From the NCBI GenBank assembly GCA_965230245.1, contig OZ246000.1:558001-622000 (forward strand): a stretch of DNA of 64,000 nucleotides. The letters are read 5' to 3'. The first letter of the stretch is position 1; every line of letters begins with the position of its first letter. Source of the stretch: JAGNKE01 sp965230245. Its GTDB lineage: Bacteria; Pseudomonadota; Alphaproteobacteria; Micavibrionales; Micavibrionaceae. The position numbers and the translations under genes are program-made. A model generated the notes under the pieces. The model had not been told where the DNA came from and ran no database searches. It was given only the letters and a program-made list of their open reading frames with translations. Positions 35,161 to 43,328 of the stretch are shown in pieces.

Positions 35161-35742
35161 TTAAGCGGCAATCTTGCCTGCTTCATCTGCAATGTCGATA
35201 ACATCGCCGCCAACCGGACGGTTACATGGGCAAAGCTCGTCAGACTGCAGCGCGTCCAGAATACGAAGCGTTTCTTTAGGGTTACGACCGACATTTAGGC
35301 CGTTCACGGCAACATGCTGGATTACATTGTGCGGATCAACAATGAATGTCGCACGAAGGGCAACACCTTCGTTCATTTCACGAACACCAAGACCGTCAAC
35401 CAATGAACCTGTTGTATCTGCGAAAGACCACTGCTGCAGGCCATTCAAGTCTGAATGCTCGCGGCGCCATGCCAACTTGCAAAATTCATTGTCTGTGCTA
35501 CCGCCCAGAACGATCGCATCGCGATCTGCGAACTCTTCGTTCAGTTTTGCAAACTCGACGATTTCCGTCGGGCAAACAAATGTGAAATCTTTCGGGTAGA
35601 AAAAGATAACCTTCCACTTACCGTCAAAGCTCTTTTCTGTGATTTCTTCAAAAGCGGATTCGCCGTTCTCTTCGTGTTTGTTAAACCCCGGCTTAACACC
35701 CATGACTTTAAATTCGGGAAGCTGATCTCCAATTCCAAGCAT
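35161..35742 (-). CDS. ahpC: Alkyl hydroperoxide reductase AhpC (AhpD-dependent type)
   Basis: Two-Cys peroxiredoxin that reduces hydrogen peroxide, organic peroxides and peroxynitrite. The peroxidatic Cys is in DFTFVCPTEIVEF; near the C-terminus the DELCPCNRP motif gives the extra cysteines typical of mycobacterial-type AhpC, which is recycled by AhpD. The frame opens at 35754, but the ATG at 35742 has GGAG 6 nt upstream, inside the longer frame, and yields 193 aa with the family N-terminus MLGIGDQLPEF. It is divergent from katG and probably under OxyR. Confidence 0.93.
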   Translation of the reverse strand: MLGIGDQLPEFKVMGVKPGFNKHEENGESAFEEITEKSFDGKWKVIFFYPKDFTFVCPTEIVEFAKLNEEFADRDAIVLGGSTDNEFCKLAWRREHSDLNGLQQWSFADTTGSLVDGLGVREMNEGVALRATFIVDPHNVIQHVAVNGLNVGRNPKETLRILDALQSDELCPCNRPVGGDVIDIADEAGKIAA

Positions 35743-35796
35743 TCGTTTCTCCATAAACTTTAAATGAAAATGATATTTACGTTGCTAGTCAGTGAC

Positions 35797-35814
35797 ATTT
35801 CGCAGGTGCGAAAT
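35797..35814. promoter_or_regulatory. Perfect 18-bp palindrome in the ahpC leader
   Basis: ATTTCGCA-GG-TGCGAAAT is a perfect inverted repeat 55-72 bp before the ahpC start and just downstream of the predicted ahpC transcription start. It has the shape of a repressor operator; the factor is unknown. Confidence 0.5.
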
Positions 35815-35832
35815 CCAACAGAAAATTCCTGA

Positions 35833-35861
35833 ATTACATATCGAATAAAACGATACGTCAA
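35833..35861 (-). promoter_or_regulatory. Putative ahpC promoter
   Basis: On the minus strand TTGACG (35856-35861) and TGTAAT (35833-35838) are separated by 17 bp. The start would be near 35826, so the palindrome at 35797-35814 is transcribed as part of the leader. Confidence 0.5.
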
Positions 35862-35917
35862 AGCCTGAACATTTAAAGTAACCGATACACTTTTTTTAAA
35901 TGGATGATGCACCAAAC

Positions 35918-35934
35918 TATCGATTATATCGATA
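35918..35934. promoter_or_regulatory. Perfect 17-bp dyad between ahpC and katG
   Basis: TATCGAT-TAT-ATCGATA is a perfect inverted repeat. It lies about 57-73 bp upstream of the predicted katG start, the usual place for a LysR-type activator such as OxyR, encoded after katG. The match to the enterobacterial OxyR consensus is only partial. Confidence 0.5.
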
Positions 35935-35956
35935 TAAAGGCTTCGTAATTACAAAT

Positions 35957-35984
35957 TTGACTAATACATCTATTAAGCTAATCT
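35957..35984 (+). promoter_or_regulatory. Putative katG promoter
   Basis: TTGACT (35957-35962) and TAATCT (35979-35984) are separated by 16 bp, with the start expected near 35991, 28 nt before the katG ATG. Confidence 0.55.
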
Positions 35985-36018
35985 GTTTTGCACAAATACG
36001 AATTTACAGGAGCAAATT

Positions 36019-38238
36019 ATGAGCAATTCAGGTGGATGCCCAATTACGGGAGCAGGAGCAAAACACGCTGCAGGCGGCGGCAGATCAAATAGGGATTGGT
36101 GGCCCAACATGTTGAATCTTAACGTTCTGCGCCAGCACTCTTCCCTAACAAACCCGATGGGATCCGGTTTCAACTACGCCGAAGAATTTAAGTCCCTTGA
36201 CTTGGACGCAGTCAAAAAAGACATTTTTGCTCTCATGACTGATTCGCAGGATTGGTGGCCGGCCGATTACGGACATTATGGCCCGTTCTTCATTCGCATG
36301 GCATGGCACGTCGCAGGAACATACAGAACAGCCGATGGCCGCGGCGGTAGCTCCCAAGGCTTGCAACGTTTCGCACCGACAAACAGCTGGCCCGACAATG
36401 CAAACCTCGATAAGGCACGACGCCTGCTCTGGCCAATCAAAAAGAAATACGGCAAGAAAATCTCCTGGGCCGACCTTTTCATCCTGACAGGAAACTGCGC
36501 ACACGAATCCATGGGTCTTAAGACATTCGGGTTCGGTGGCGGCCGTGAAGACGTCTGGCAACCCGCAGAAGACATCTATTGGGGTGCAGAAGCCGAATGG
36601 ATGGGCAACACCGAAAGATACAGCGGCAGTACCGACAACGAGCGCGTGCTCGAAAAGCCGCTTGCCGCCGTCCATATGGGTCTGATCTACGTCAACCCGG
36701 AAGGCCCTAACGGCAACCCCGACCCGCTCGAATCCGCAAAAGACATTCGCGAGACATTCGGACGTATGGCAATGAATGACGAAGAAACCGTAGCCCTAAT
36801 CGCCGGCGGCCACACATTCGGGAAATGTCACGGCGCAGCACCCGACTCACATCTCGGCCCCGACCCGAATGCAGCCCCGATCGAATCACAAGGCTTCGGC
36901 TGGACAAGCAATTTCGAAAGCGGCAGCGGCGTACACACCACAACCAGCGGGCTTGAAGGGGCATGGACGCCTAATCCGACCACTTGGGACTCTGGCTATT
37001 TCGATATGCTGTTCGGCTACGAATGGGAACTGGGCAAAAGCCCCGCAGGCGCACATCAATGGCACCCCGTCGGCGTGAAAGAAGAAGACCTCGCCCCGCA
37101 AGTCGACGGCAATGGAAAAGTGCCGACGATGATGGCAACCACAGACATCGCATTGAGGGAAGACCCGGTTTATCGTGAAATTGCGATGCGCTTCCACAAG
37201 GACTTCGATGCATTATCGGACGCATACGCCCGCGCGTGGTACAAACTGACGCACCGTGATATGGGCCCGATCACCCGCTATCTGGGTAAGGAAGTGCCCG
37301 ATGAAGTCCTGATCTGGCAGGATCCGCTTCCTGAAAGAGACTATGACTTGATTGATGATTCAGATATTAAAACCCTGAAAAACAAGATATTGGAGTCAGG
37401 CCTTTCAGTTTCCGAAATGGTATCAACCGCATGGGCTTCTGCGTCCACCTTCCGCAATTCGGACAGACGCGGCGGCGGCAACGGTGCACGTATTCGTCTC
37501 GCGCCGCAAAAAGACTGGGCAGTGAACCAACCTGAGCAACTCCAAAAAGTACTTGGAAAACTTGAAGAAATCCAAAGCGACTTCAACGGCAACCAATCAG
37601 GGAAAAAGAAAGTCTCACTCGCCGATCTAATTATTCTTGCCGGTTGCGCCGGTGTTGAAAAAGCCGCGAAGGATGCCGGCCACGACATTTCTGTCCCCTT
37701 CTCTCCGGGACGGGTCGATGCAGGTGACGAGCATACGGACGCAGAATCGTTCGAGCCGCTAGAGCCGGAAACGGACGGTTTCCGCAATTACATGAAAACC
37801 GTCTACTCTGTTTCAGCGGAAGAACTCCTGATTGATCGCGCACAACTGCTAACCCTGAGCGCACCTGAAATGACGGCACTCATCGGCGGCTTGCGCGTAC
37901 TGGGTGCCAATCATGGCAGCTCGAAACACGGCGTCTTTACTGAAAAGCCCGAGACCTTGACAAACGACTTTTTCGTCAACCTGCTGGACATCTCAACCAA
38001 ATGGAAAGCCATCGATGACAAGGCGCAGGAATTCGAAGGGCACGACCGTAAGACCGGTAACCTGAAATGGACAGCAACACGTGTGGACCTGATTTTCGGT
38101 CACAACTCGGAACTCCGCGCCCTTGCAGAAGTCTATGGCTGCGAAGACGCCAAAGAGAAATTCGTCAAAGACTTCGTCAAAGTCTGGGCAAAGGTTATGG
38201 ACCTTGATCGTTTCGATCTGGACCCTAACTATCAGTAA
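36019..38238 (+). CDS. katG: Catalase-peroxidase KatG
   Basis: Bifunctional haem catalase-peroxidase, 739 aa, two peroxidase-like domains of which the N-terminal one is active. The distal motif FFIRMAWHVAGTYR holds Arg-Trp-His; the Tyr of the Trp-Tyr-Met adduct lies in MGLIYVNPEGPNG; the proximal haem ligand is in ALIAGGHTFGKCHG. The C-terminal domain begins around residue 430. AGGAG precedes the ATG. A strong terminator follows, then oxyR in the same direction. Confidence 0.98.
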   Translation: MSNSGGCPITGAGAKHAAGGGRSNRDWWPNMLNLNVLRQHSSLTNPMGSGFNYAEEFKSLDLDAVKKDIFALMTDSQDWWPADYGHYGPFFIRMAWHVAGTYRTADGRGGSSQGLQRFAPTNSWPDNANLDKARRLLWPIKKKYGKKISWADLFILTGNCAHESMGLKTFGFGGGREDVWQPAEDIYWGAEAEWMGNTERYSGSTDNERVLEKPLAAVHMGLIYVNPEGPNGNPDPLESAKDIRETFGRMAMNDEETVALIAGGHTFGKCHGAAPDSHLGPDPNAAPIESQGFGWTSNFESGSGVHTTTSGLEGAWTPNPTTWDSGYFDMLFGYEWELGKSPAGAHQWHPVGVKEEDLAPQVDGNGKVPTMMATTDIALREDPVYREIAMRFHKDFDALSDAYARAWYKLTHRDMGPITRYLGKEVPDEVLIWQDPLPERDYDLIDDSDIKTLKNKILESGLSVSEMVSTAWASASTFRNSDRRGGGNGARIRLAPQKDWAVNQPEQLQKVLGKLEEIQSDFNGNQSGKKKVSLADLIILAGCAGVEKAAKDAGHDISVPFSPGRVDAGDEHTDAESFEPLEPETDGFRNYMKTVYSVSAEELLIDRAQLLTLSAPEMTALIGGLRVLGANHGSSKHGVFTEKPETLTNDFFVNLLDISTKWKAIDDKAQEFEGHDRKTGNLKWTATRVDLIFGHNSELRALAEVYGCEDAKEKFVKDFVKVWAKVMDLDRFDLDPNYQ

Positions 38239-38259
38239 AAACTGAAATTTTCCGAACCT

Positions 38260-38294
38260 AAAGCATCCGTGATACTCACGGGTGCTTTTTTTTT
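38260..38294 (+). terminator. Intrinsic terminator after katG
   Basis: AAAGCA.CCGTGA and TCACGG.TGCTTT form a 13-bp imperfect stem with a 3-nt loop, followed by eight T residues. It should insulate oxyR from katG. Confidence 0.88.
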
Positions 38295-38360
38295 AAGTAA
38301 AACCACTCAATCGAAAAAACCGATAGATAAAGCAAAATGACTATAGTATTGTCCGCATCA

Positions 38361-39251
38361 ATGATACGCCCGACCTTAAGACAACTGACATATCTCGTAG
38401 CATTGGAGGACGAGGGCTCGTTTAGCGCCGCTGCCGAATACTGCCTTGTCACGCAATCAACACTGAGTGCGGGCATCAAAGACCTCGAAAACATTCTGGA
38501 ACAACGTTTGGTCAATCGCCACGGGCGCACAATATCCCTAACCCCGTTCGGCCTGGAAGTCGCCGAAAACGCACGCAAAGTTCTTGCTGATGTCGACAAA
38601 ATTGTCGCCCGCTCGAAAAAGATACAGGCCCCCCTGTCTGGCCCGCTAAGGCTTGGCGTTATCCCGACGATAGCGCCGTATTTACTGCCCAAAATTTTGC
38701 CGGAAATTCAAAAATCCTACCCGCATCTCGAACTTCAATTGCATGAAGACATGACGGCACGACTTCTGGAACAAATAGAACAAAGGAAACTGGATGCGGC
38801 ACTGATTGCATTTCCTTACGAAACGCCCCGCCTTCGGCAAACACTTTTGTTTGATGAAGAATTCGTACTGATAGCCCCCAAAGGCAAGAAATTACCCAAA
38901 ACGCTCTCAATAGATGACCTGATACCGGATAGTCTGCTTTTACTGGATGAAGGACACTGCTTGCGCGACCACGCATTAAGTGCCTGCAAGGTTCAAGTTC
39001 CGAAAACCCGCAAAACCTTTAGCGCCACCAGCCTCCCGACACTGATTCAGATGGTCGAGCACGGATACGGGCTCACCCTACTCCCTGAAATGGCCGTCCA
39101 GAATATGGCATCATTTACGAATATGCAGATAAAAAAATTCACAAAACCCGCACCCACAAGGCAAATCGGCATGGTTTGGCCCACGAACACGCCACACGGC
39201 AAAGATCTGGAAACACTCAGCAAAACATTCTCAACTTTTCTAAAAAAATGA
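38361..39251 (+). CDS. oxyR: Hydrogen peroxide-sensing LysR-type regulator OxyR
   Basis: LysR-type regulator, 296 aa from the chosen start. The N-terminal winged HTH starts LRQLTYLVALEDEGSFSAAAEY. The effector domain keeps both redox cysteines of OxyR in LDEGHCLRDHALSACK, which form a disulfide on peroxide exposure. The ATG at 38361 matches the family N-terminus better than the one at 38337, and a TATAGT at 38342-38347 could be its -10. Expected targets are katG and ahpC directly upstream; the dyad at 35918 is a candidate site. Confidence 0.93.
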   Translation: MIRPTLRQLTYLVALEDEGSFSAAAEYCLVTQSTLSAGIKDLENILEQRLVNRHGRTISLTPFGLEVAENARKVLADVDKIVARSKKIQAPLSGPLRLGVIPTIAPYLLPKILPEIQKSYPHLELQLHEDMTARLLEQIEQRKLDAALIAFPYETPRLRQTLLFDEEFVLIAPKGKKLPKTLSIDDLIPDSLLLLDEGHCLRDHALSACKVQVPKTRKTFSATSLPTLIQMVEHGYGLTLLPEMAVQNMASFTNMQIKKFTKPAPTRQIGMVWPTNTPHGKDLETLSKTFSTFLKK

Positions 39252-39324
39252 ACTATTTATTGGCAATAAAAACGCACATTAAATATAATTCTTATAAGAG
39301 AAGTAATAGGGGGTGGCGGAGTAG

Positions 39325-39882
39325 ATGGACTTACAGATCGGTGAAAAATTAAGCGGCGGAGGCACCGGAGCCGTACACGAAGGGCCGGAAGATACGGTTT
39401 ACAAAATCACGAACGGTCAAGATATCGCCAATGAAGACCTCATGCGTGAATTCTTCATGTTACAAAAACTCGCGGAACATCCCCAAATTCCAACCCAGAA
39501 AGTTGTTGATGCAGGACGTGATGAAGAAGGCCGTCTTTATATTCAGATGCAACGCATTGAAGGGGCTCCATTAGACGAAATGATCCATTACAACAACCTA
39601 AGTGTTGGGGACTTAGCCCAAGTCAGAGATCAGATAGTAGAAATATATTCCCAATTAGAAGCAGCAGGACTCTATCACGGTGATTCCGGTGGAACCGGAA
39701 ATTATATGGTCACGTTCGACGAGGATGATCAGCCTGTCGTACAAATTATTGATTTTGCCGAAGGCGGCGAAGACCCGACAGGAGAAACTGCCCGAAGAGA
39801 AGCTGCCACGATTGACAGTATCATGGAAGGCCTGATTGTCAGAAGAACGCAAGAACTCGAACATGCTGGCTATGTTATGTGA
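39325..39882 (+). CDS. Minimal kinase-fold protein
   Basis: A 185-aa cytosolic protein with the key residues of a compact protein or aminoglycoside-type kinase: a Gly loop LSGGGTGAVHEG (about 9-20), a candidate ATP-binding Lys in VYKIT (near 28), a helix-C Glu in MREFFML, a catalytic loop YHGDSGGTGNYMV (near 117-129) with Asp and Asn, and a metal-binding IIDFAEG (near 140). Most of the C-lobe and activation segment are missing, so it is far shorter than typical kinases and closer in size to stand-alone kinase effectors such as OspG. Substrate unknown. Good ribosome-binding site (GGCGGAG). Confidence 0.65.
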   Translation: MDLQIGEKLSGGGTGAVHEGPEDTVYKITNGQDIANEDLMREFFMLQKLAEHPQIPTQKVVDAGRDEEGRLYIQMQRIEGAPLDEMIHYNNLSVGDLAQVRDQIVEIYSQLEAAGLYHGDSGGTGNYMVTFDEDDQPVVQIIDFAEGGEDPTGETARREAATIDSIMEGLIVRRTQELEHAGYVM

Positions 39883-39920
39883 GAATTGCATTATTTTAAG
39901 ATCTGGCATATAAATTCCGC

Positions 39921-40889
39921 ATGAACGAACAAGCATACAAAATTGCGGCTCTTTATCGCTTCGTACCGATTCAGGACATCCCCGCCCTGCGCGCCGAAAT
40001 TTATGAATTCGGTGAACAGTGTGACGGTATTTGCGGTACGCTCCTGCTGGCCCCCGAAGGCATCAACGGCACAATCGGGGCAACGCCGGACGGGCTGGAC
40101 AAAATGATCCGGTTTCTTAACGAAAAACTCGACATTGAAAAAGGCGAATTGAAATATTCCTACGCTTCGCAAACGCCGTTCAACAAATTCAAGGTGCGCC
40201 CGAAAAAGGAAATCATCACCCTTAAGCACCCCGAAGCCGACCCCAACAAAATCGTCGGTGAATATGTATCCCCCGAGGATTGGAATGACTTGATCAACGA
40301 CCCGAATGTCACTCTGATTGATACCCGCAATGAATATGAAACCCGCGTCGGTATTTTTGAAAATGCTATCGACCCGAAAATTGATGTTTTTACCGAATTC
40401 CCTGATTGGGTAGATCAAAACCTTGACCCAAAGAAGCATAAGAAAGTTGCCATGTTCTGCACGGGTGGTATTCGCTGCGAGAAGGCAAGCGCCCTAATGC
40501 TCAGCAAGGGATTCGAAAACGTTTATCACCTGAAGGGCGGCATTCTGAAATATTTGGAAAATGTCCCCGAAGAAGAGAGCAAATGGTACGGTGAATGCTT
40601 TGTCTTCGATAAACGTGTTTCAGTCGGCCACGGTCTGAAAGAAGGGGACTGGACGATTTGCCACGGCTGCCGTGAGCCCCTGTCAAAACAAGAAACACAA
40701 TTAGACGCCTACGAAAAGGGCGTATCATGCCATCACTGCATTGATGACCTGACGCCTGAACGCGCGAAAGCCTTGCGCGAGCGCCAAGCTTATTACAACA
40801 AGACATATGGAGGGGAGCCACACCCCGCCCATCATGGAAATCACGGAGAAACACACGGAGACAAAAAGCGCCATGGAGAGACACACTAA
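39921..40889 (+). CDS. trhO: tRNA uridine(34) hydroxylase TrhO (rhodanese-related)
   Basis: TrhO/YceA family enzyme that makes 5-hydroxyuridine at tRNA position 34 independently of prephenate. Features are an N-terminal acylphosphatase-like domain (LLLAPEGINGTIGA), a rhodanese domain with NVTLIDTRNEYETRVG and catalytic loop FCTGGIRCEKAS, and a C-terminal segment with paired Cys (ICHGCREPL, VSCHHC) suggesting a zinc site. The last 22 residues are unusually His-rich (eight His). It overlaps the acylphosphatase gene by 17 nt. Confidence 0.95.
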   Translation: MNEQAYKIAALYRFVPIQDIPALRAEIYEFGEQCDGICGTLLLAPEGINGTIGATPDGLDKMIRFLNEKLDIEKGELKYSYASQTPFNKFKVRPKKEIITLKHPEADPNKIVGEYVSPEDWNDLINDPNVTLIDTRNEYETRVGIFENAIDPKIDVFTEFPDWVDQNLDPKKHKKVAMFCTGGIRCEKASALMLSKGFENVYHLKGGILKYLENVPEEESKWYGECFVFDKRVSVGHGLKEGDWTICHGCREPLSKQETQLDAYEKGVSCHHCIDDLTPERAKALRERQAYYNKTYGGEPHPAHHGNHGETHGDKKRHGETH

Positions 40890-41154
40890 GCATTTGAAGA
40901 TATTTGGCCGCGTTCAAGGCGTCGGCTATCGTGCATGGACGGAACAAACAGCCAATCAAATGAACCTTTCAGGTTGGGTCAGAAACCGCAATGATGGCAG
41001 CGTAGAAGCGGTCATAACCGGAACGGAAAAGAATTTGGAAAAATTTATCAAAGCTTGCTACGATGGCCCGGAAAGTGCGAACGTTGAGACAATAAGCGTG
41101 TCCGAAGGACTCGACGAACTCCTGAAAAACTTTGAAGTCCGCCCAACCGCCTGA
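40873..41154 (+). CDS. acyP: Acylphosphatase
   Basis: Small enzyme (93 aa) hydrolysing acyl phosphates. The signature KIFGRVQGVGYRAWTEQTA carries the catalytic Arg, and GWVRNRNDGSVEAVITG carries the catalytic Asn. The open frame extends upstream to 40807 through the trhO C-terminus, but family length favours the ATG at 40873. It is translationally coupled to trhO by overlap. Confidence 0.93.
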   Translation: MERHTKHLKIFGRVQGVGYRAWTEQTANQMNLSGWVRNRNDGSVEAVITGTEKNLEKFIKACYDGPESANVETISVSEGLDELLKNFEVRPTA

Positions 41155-41181
41155 TCTTAGACATTTACATGATTTTGAGGA

Positions 41182-41838
41182 TTACTCTTCCATATCTGCA
41201 GGGTCTTTAATGATATTATCCTGCAAAACCTCATCCGGCACTTGCTCTGGAACAGTAAAGTCCGGCCGCCCCTCCTCGATCTCTTCCGGTACAGACTTAC
41301 CCTCCGGCTCTCTAGGCATAATGATCACAGGCTTGCCATCATCATCTCTAAGCTCCTCGCGCACTTGTTCATCACGCTTGTCTTTCCAATGCTTCTTGCC
41401 TTTGTGATGATGTTTAGACCCGCGCCGATCCAGAAAACCGGACACGAATTTTTTGACCAGAATTTTGCGCTCAGCCGCGGGGAGTTGCTCGGAAATATCC
41501 TTCACAACACCGTAACGGTGCGCAAACATTCTGCTTTCAATATCCATTAAGTCTTCCGAAACCCTGTCATAAGCTTGGCCGTCAAATTCCTCTGCAGACA
41601 GAATTTGGCTCAGCTCGTTGCGTTTCTGACGGGCTTCTCTAAACAAAGGCCGCACTTCTTTAAAACCTGAACGAAAAGCCTGACGCATGAGCTCACGGGT
41701 TTCCGGCTGCAACTGGTCCTTAACCTCGTACCAGTCACTCTCTTTCCACTTCTTCGCCGCATGACCAATAATAACGCCCGCCATCAACAGGTTCAAAAGG
41801 ATAGAAATTGTAAAAATTATTTTTAAGGTCTTGCTCAT
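41182..41838 (-). CDS. Periplasmic heavy-metal-sensor-like protein (Metal_resist/CnrX type)
   Basis: A 218-aa protein anchored by an N-terminal membrane helix (LKIIFTISILLNLLMAGVII) with a periplasmic helical domain of the Spy/CnrX/Metal_resist type (about residues 40-145: LMRQAFRSGFKEVRPLFREA, and FDGQAYDRVSEDL). A His/Lys-rich stretch GSKHHHKGKKHWKD follows at about 150. The C-terminal 60 residues are acidic and disordered. The start overlaps the anti-sigma-like stop (ATGA). In CnrYXH the periplasmic sensor controls release of the sigma factor; here the order and topology match that logic. Confidence 0.8.
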   Translation of the reverse strand: MSKTLKIIFTISILLNLLMAGVIIGHAAKKWKESDWYEVKDQLQPETRELMRQAFRSGFKEVRPLFREARQKRNELSQILSAEEFDGQAYDRVSEDLMDIESRMFAHRYGVVKDISEQLPAAERKILVKKFVSGFLDRRGSKHHHKGKKHWKDKRDEQVREELRDDDGKPVIIMPREPEGKSVPEEIEEGRPDFTVPEQVPDEVLQDNIIKDPADMEE

Positions 41839-42227
41839 AGCCAACTCTCAATGTCTAGATCTGCTTCTTCGGTTAACACCAATTGATAAGACGTTGCCTC
41901 GTCCAAAACCGTATCGGATGTGCTAACAGGGTCCGTATAAGTACCGATCATAATTCCTGCCACCAGAACAAGTGACATAACCAGAGCCGGATGCGGAATG
42001 GCAAATCCGTCCCAAAAATCATGCCACCACTGTCTAAAACTGAAAATATCCTGCGTGGAAACGGCTTGAACTCCTGTACCTGCAGAATGCGAAGAAGACC
42101 GAACCACAGTATCTTGCGGAGTAAGCCGCGCCTCTTCAATGATGCGCGCAGACAACCCCGAAGGCATCTCCGGCACCTGCCGTTCATCTAACAACATCTC
42201 AAGAGTCATTTTTTTATCCTTATCCAT
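41835..42227 (-). CDS. Anti-sigma-like single-pass membrane protein
   Basis: A 130-aa protein with a cytoplasmic N-terminal half (about 80 residues, including LLDERQVPEMPSGLSARIIE), one membrane segment (PALVMSLVLVAGIMIGTY) and a short acidic periplasmic tail. No zinc motif of the ZAS type is seen. It lies directly after an ECF sigma gene with an 8-nt overlap, the usual place for an anti-sigma factor. The ATG at 42227 has GGGGA upstream. Identification rests on position and topology. Confidence 0.7.
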   Translation of the reverse strand: MDKDKKMTLEMLLDERQVPEMPSGLSARIIEEARLTPQDTVVRSSSHSAGTGVQAVSTQDIFSFRQWWHDFWDGFAIPHPALVMSLVLVAGIMIGTYTDPVSTSDTVLDEATSYQLVLTEEADLDIESWL

Positions 42228-42810
42228 ATTTCTTTTCCCCGATATCATAGCCAGCTCTAGCCAATTCATCGCGCAAACCGGATTTCGCCCTCATCAACAA
42301 ACTCTCTAATGCCTTGACACCGACACCCAGTATCTCGGCCGCCTCTTTGTTACTCAGCCCCTCGTAAAAACATAAATTCAACGCCGCTTTCTGCCGATCC
42401 GGCAAAGCCTGAATCGCTTCCTCCAGATCACCTTGCAAACGGCTTTCCTCGAGACTCTCCAACTGGTCGGGACGATCGTCCTCGAACTTGTCCAGAATAT
42501 CGCTTTTGCTAAACGGCTTTTTCTTGCGAACATGATCCAGCGCCTGATTGGTCACAACACGGTAAAACCACGTCGTAAACTTTGCCCCGTTCTCAGGGTC
42601 CCAACGCTCGGGATTTTTCCACAATTTCAAAAAAGCATCCTGCACGATATCCTCTGCTTCTTCCTGATGGCTGCACATCCTGTATGCCGCAGCATAAAAC
42701 ATTCTCGAATGACGGGTCACCAAAGCGGCAAAAGCCTCATGGTCTCCGTTTCGGATGTAAACCATAAGGCTCTCGTCATCTTCATTAACGTAGTCGGGCT
42801 TTCCTGCCAT
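42220..42810 (-). CDS. ECF-family RNA polymerase sigma factor
   Basis: A 196-aa extracytoplasmic-function sigma factor. Region 2 is ALVTRHSRMFYAAAYRMCSH through EEAEDIVQDAFLKLW and TTWFYRVVTNQALDHVRKKK; region 4 is ALPDRQKAALNLCFYEGLSN with KEAAEILGVGVKALESLLMR. The ATG at 42810 is favoured over the open frame to 42921, since those extra residues do not resemble sigma N-termini and overlap the EF-hand gene. It is held in check, presumably, by the next gene's product. Confidence 0.93.
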   Translation of the reverse strand: MAGKPDYVNEDDESLMVYIRNGDHEAFAALVTRHSRMFYAAAYRMCSHQEEAEDIVQDAFLKLWKNPERWDPENGAKFTTWFYRVVTNQALDHVRKKKPFSKSDILDKFEDDRPDQLESLEESRLQGDLEEAIQALPDRQKAALNLCFYEGLSNKEAAEILGVGVKALESLLMRAKSGLRDELARAGYDIGEKKYG

Positions 42811-42857
42811 ATGGTTCAGATCCTGAGTTAAACTTAAGTTCGTTGGAACAGCTGCCG

Positions 42858-43196
42858 TTATTCGGCAGCACCACCGCCCTGACCGAACCCTTCCTTCTTC
42901 ATCTCTCGTTTTTCTTTCCACTTCTGGCGCATCTGCTCACCGAAAGCTTCCGCTTCGGCTTTGGTAATTTTACCGTCGCCATCACCATCCATTTTAACAA
43001 AACGTTCTTCAGCTTCAGCCATAAATTCCGCTTTGGAAATCGCGCCGTCACCATCAGTGTCATTCTTGTTGAACATATGTTCAATCATTTTACCTTTTTT
43101 ACCGCCCATCTTGTGCTTACCACCATGATGATCCGCTAGAGCAGCCGTGCTGATAAGCGCCATCGATAAAACTGTCATTGTTAAAAGCTTTTTCAT
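42858..43196 (-). CDS. Secreted EF-hand protein
   Basis: A 112-aa periplasmic protein: signal peptide (LSMALISTAALA), His/Lys/Gly-rich segment (DHHGGKHKMGGKKGK) and two canonical EF-hand loops, NDTDGDGAISKAEF and DGDGDGKITKAEA, each with Asp at 1, 3, 5 and acidic 12. It therefore very likely binds calcium or a similar cation. It is the first gene of the operon leading into the ECF sigma factor, 47 nt upstream, which suggests an envelope metal-sensing or buffering role (inference). AAAGGA precedes the start. Confidence 0.88.
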   Translation of the reverse strand: MKKLLTMTVLSMALISTAALADHHGGKHKMGGKKGKMIEHMFNKNDTDGDGAISKAEFMAEAEERFVKMDGDGDGKITKAEAEAFGEQMRQKWKEKREMKKEGFGQGGGAAE

Positions 43197-43328
43197 GAGA
43201 GTGTCCTTTCTGAGTAATGCTTCTTACTGTCTATATACGGCGAAAAGCGCACGATCCTTCGAATTGAATCCATTTTTTTCCATTATTTTTACAAAAAGGA
43301 GGGAGGTATAGCCACTATTTTGAAAATA

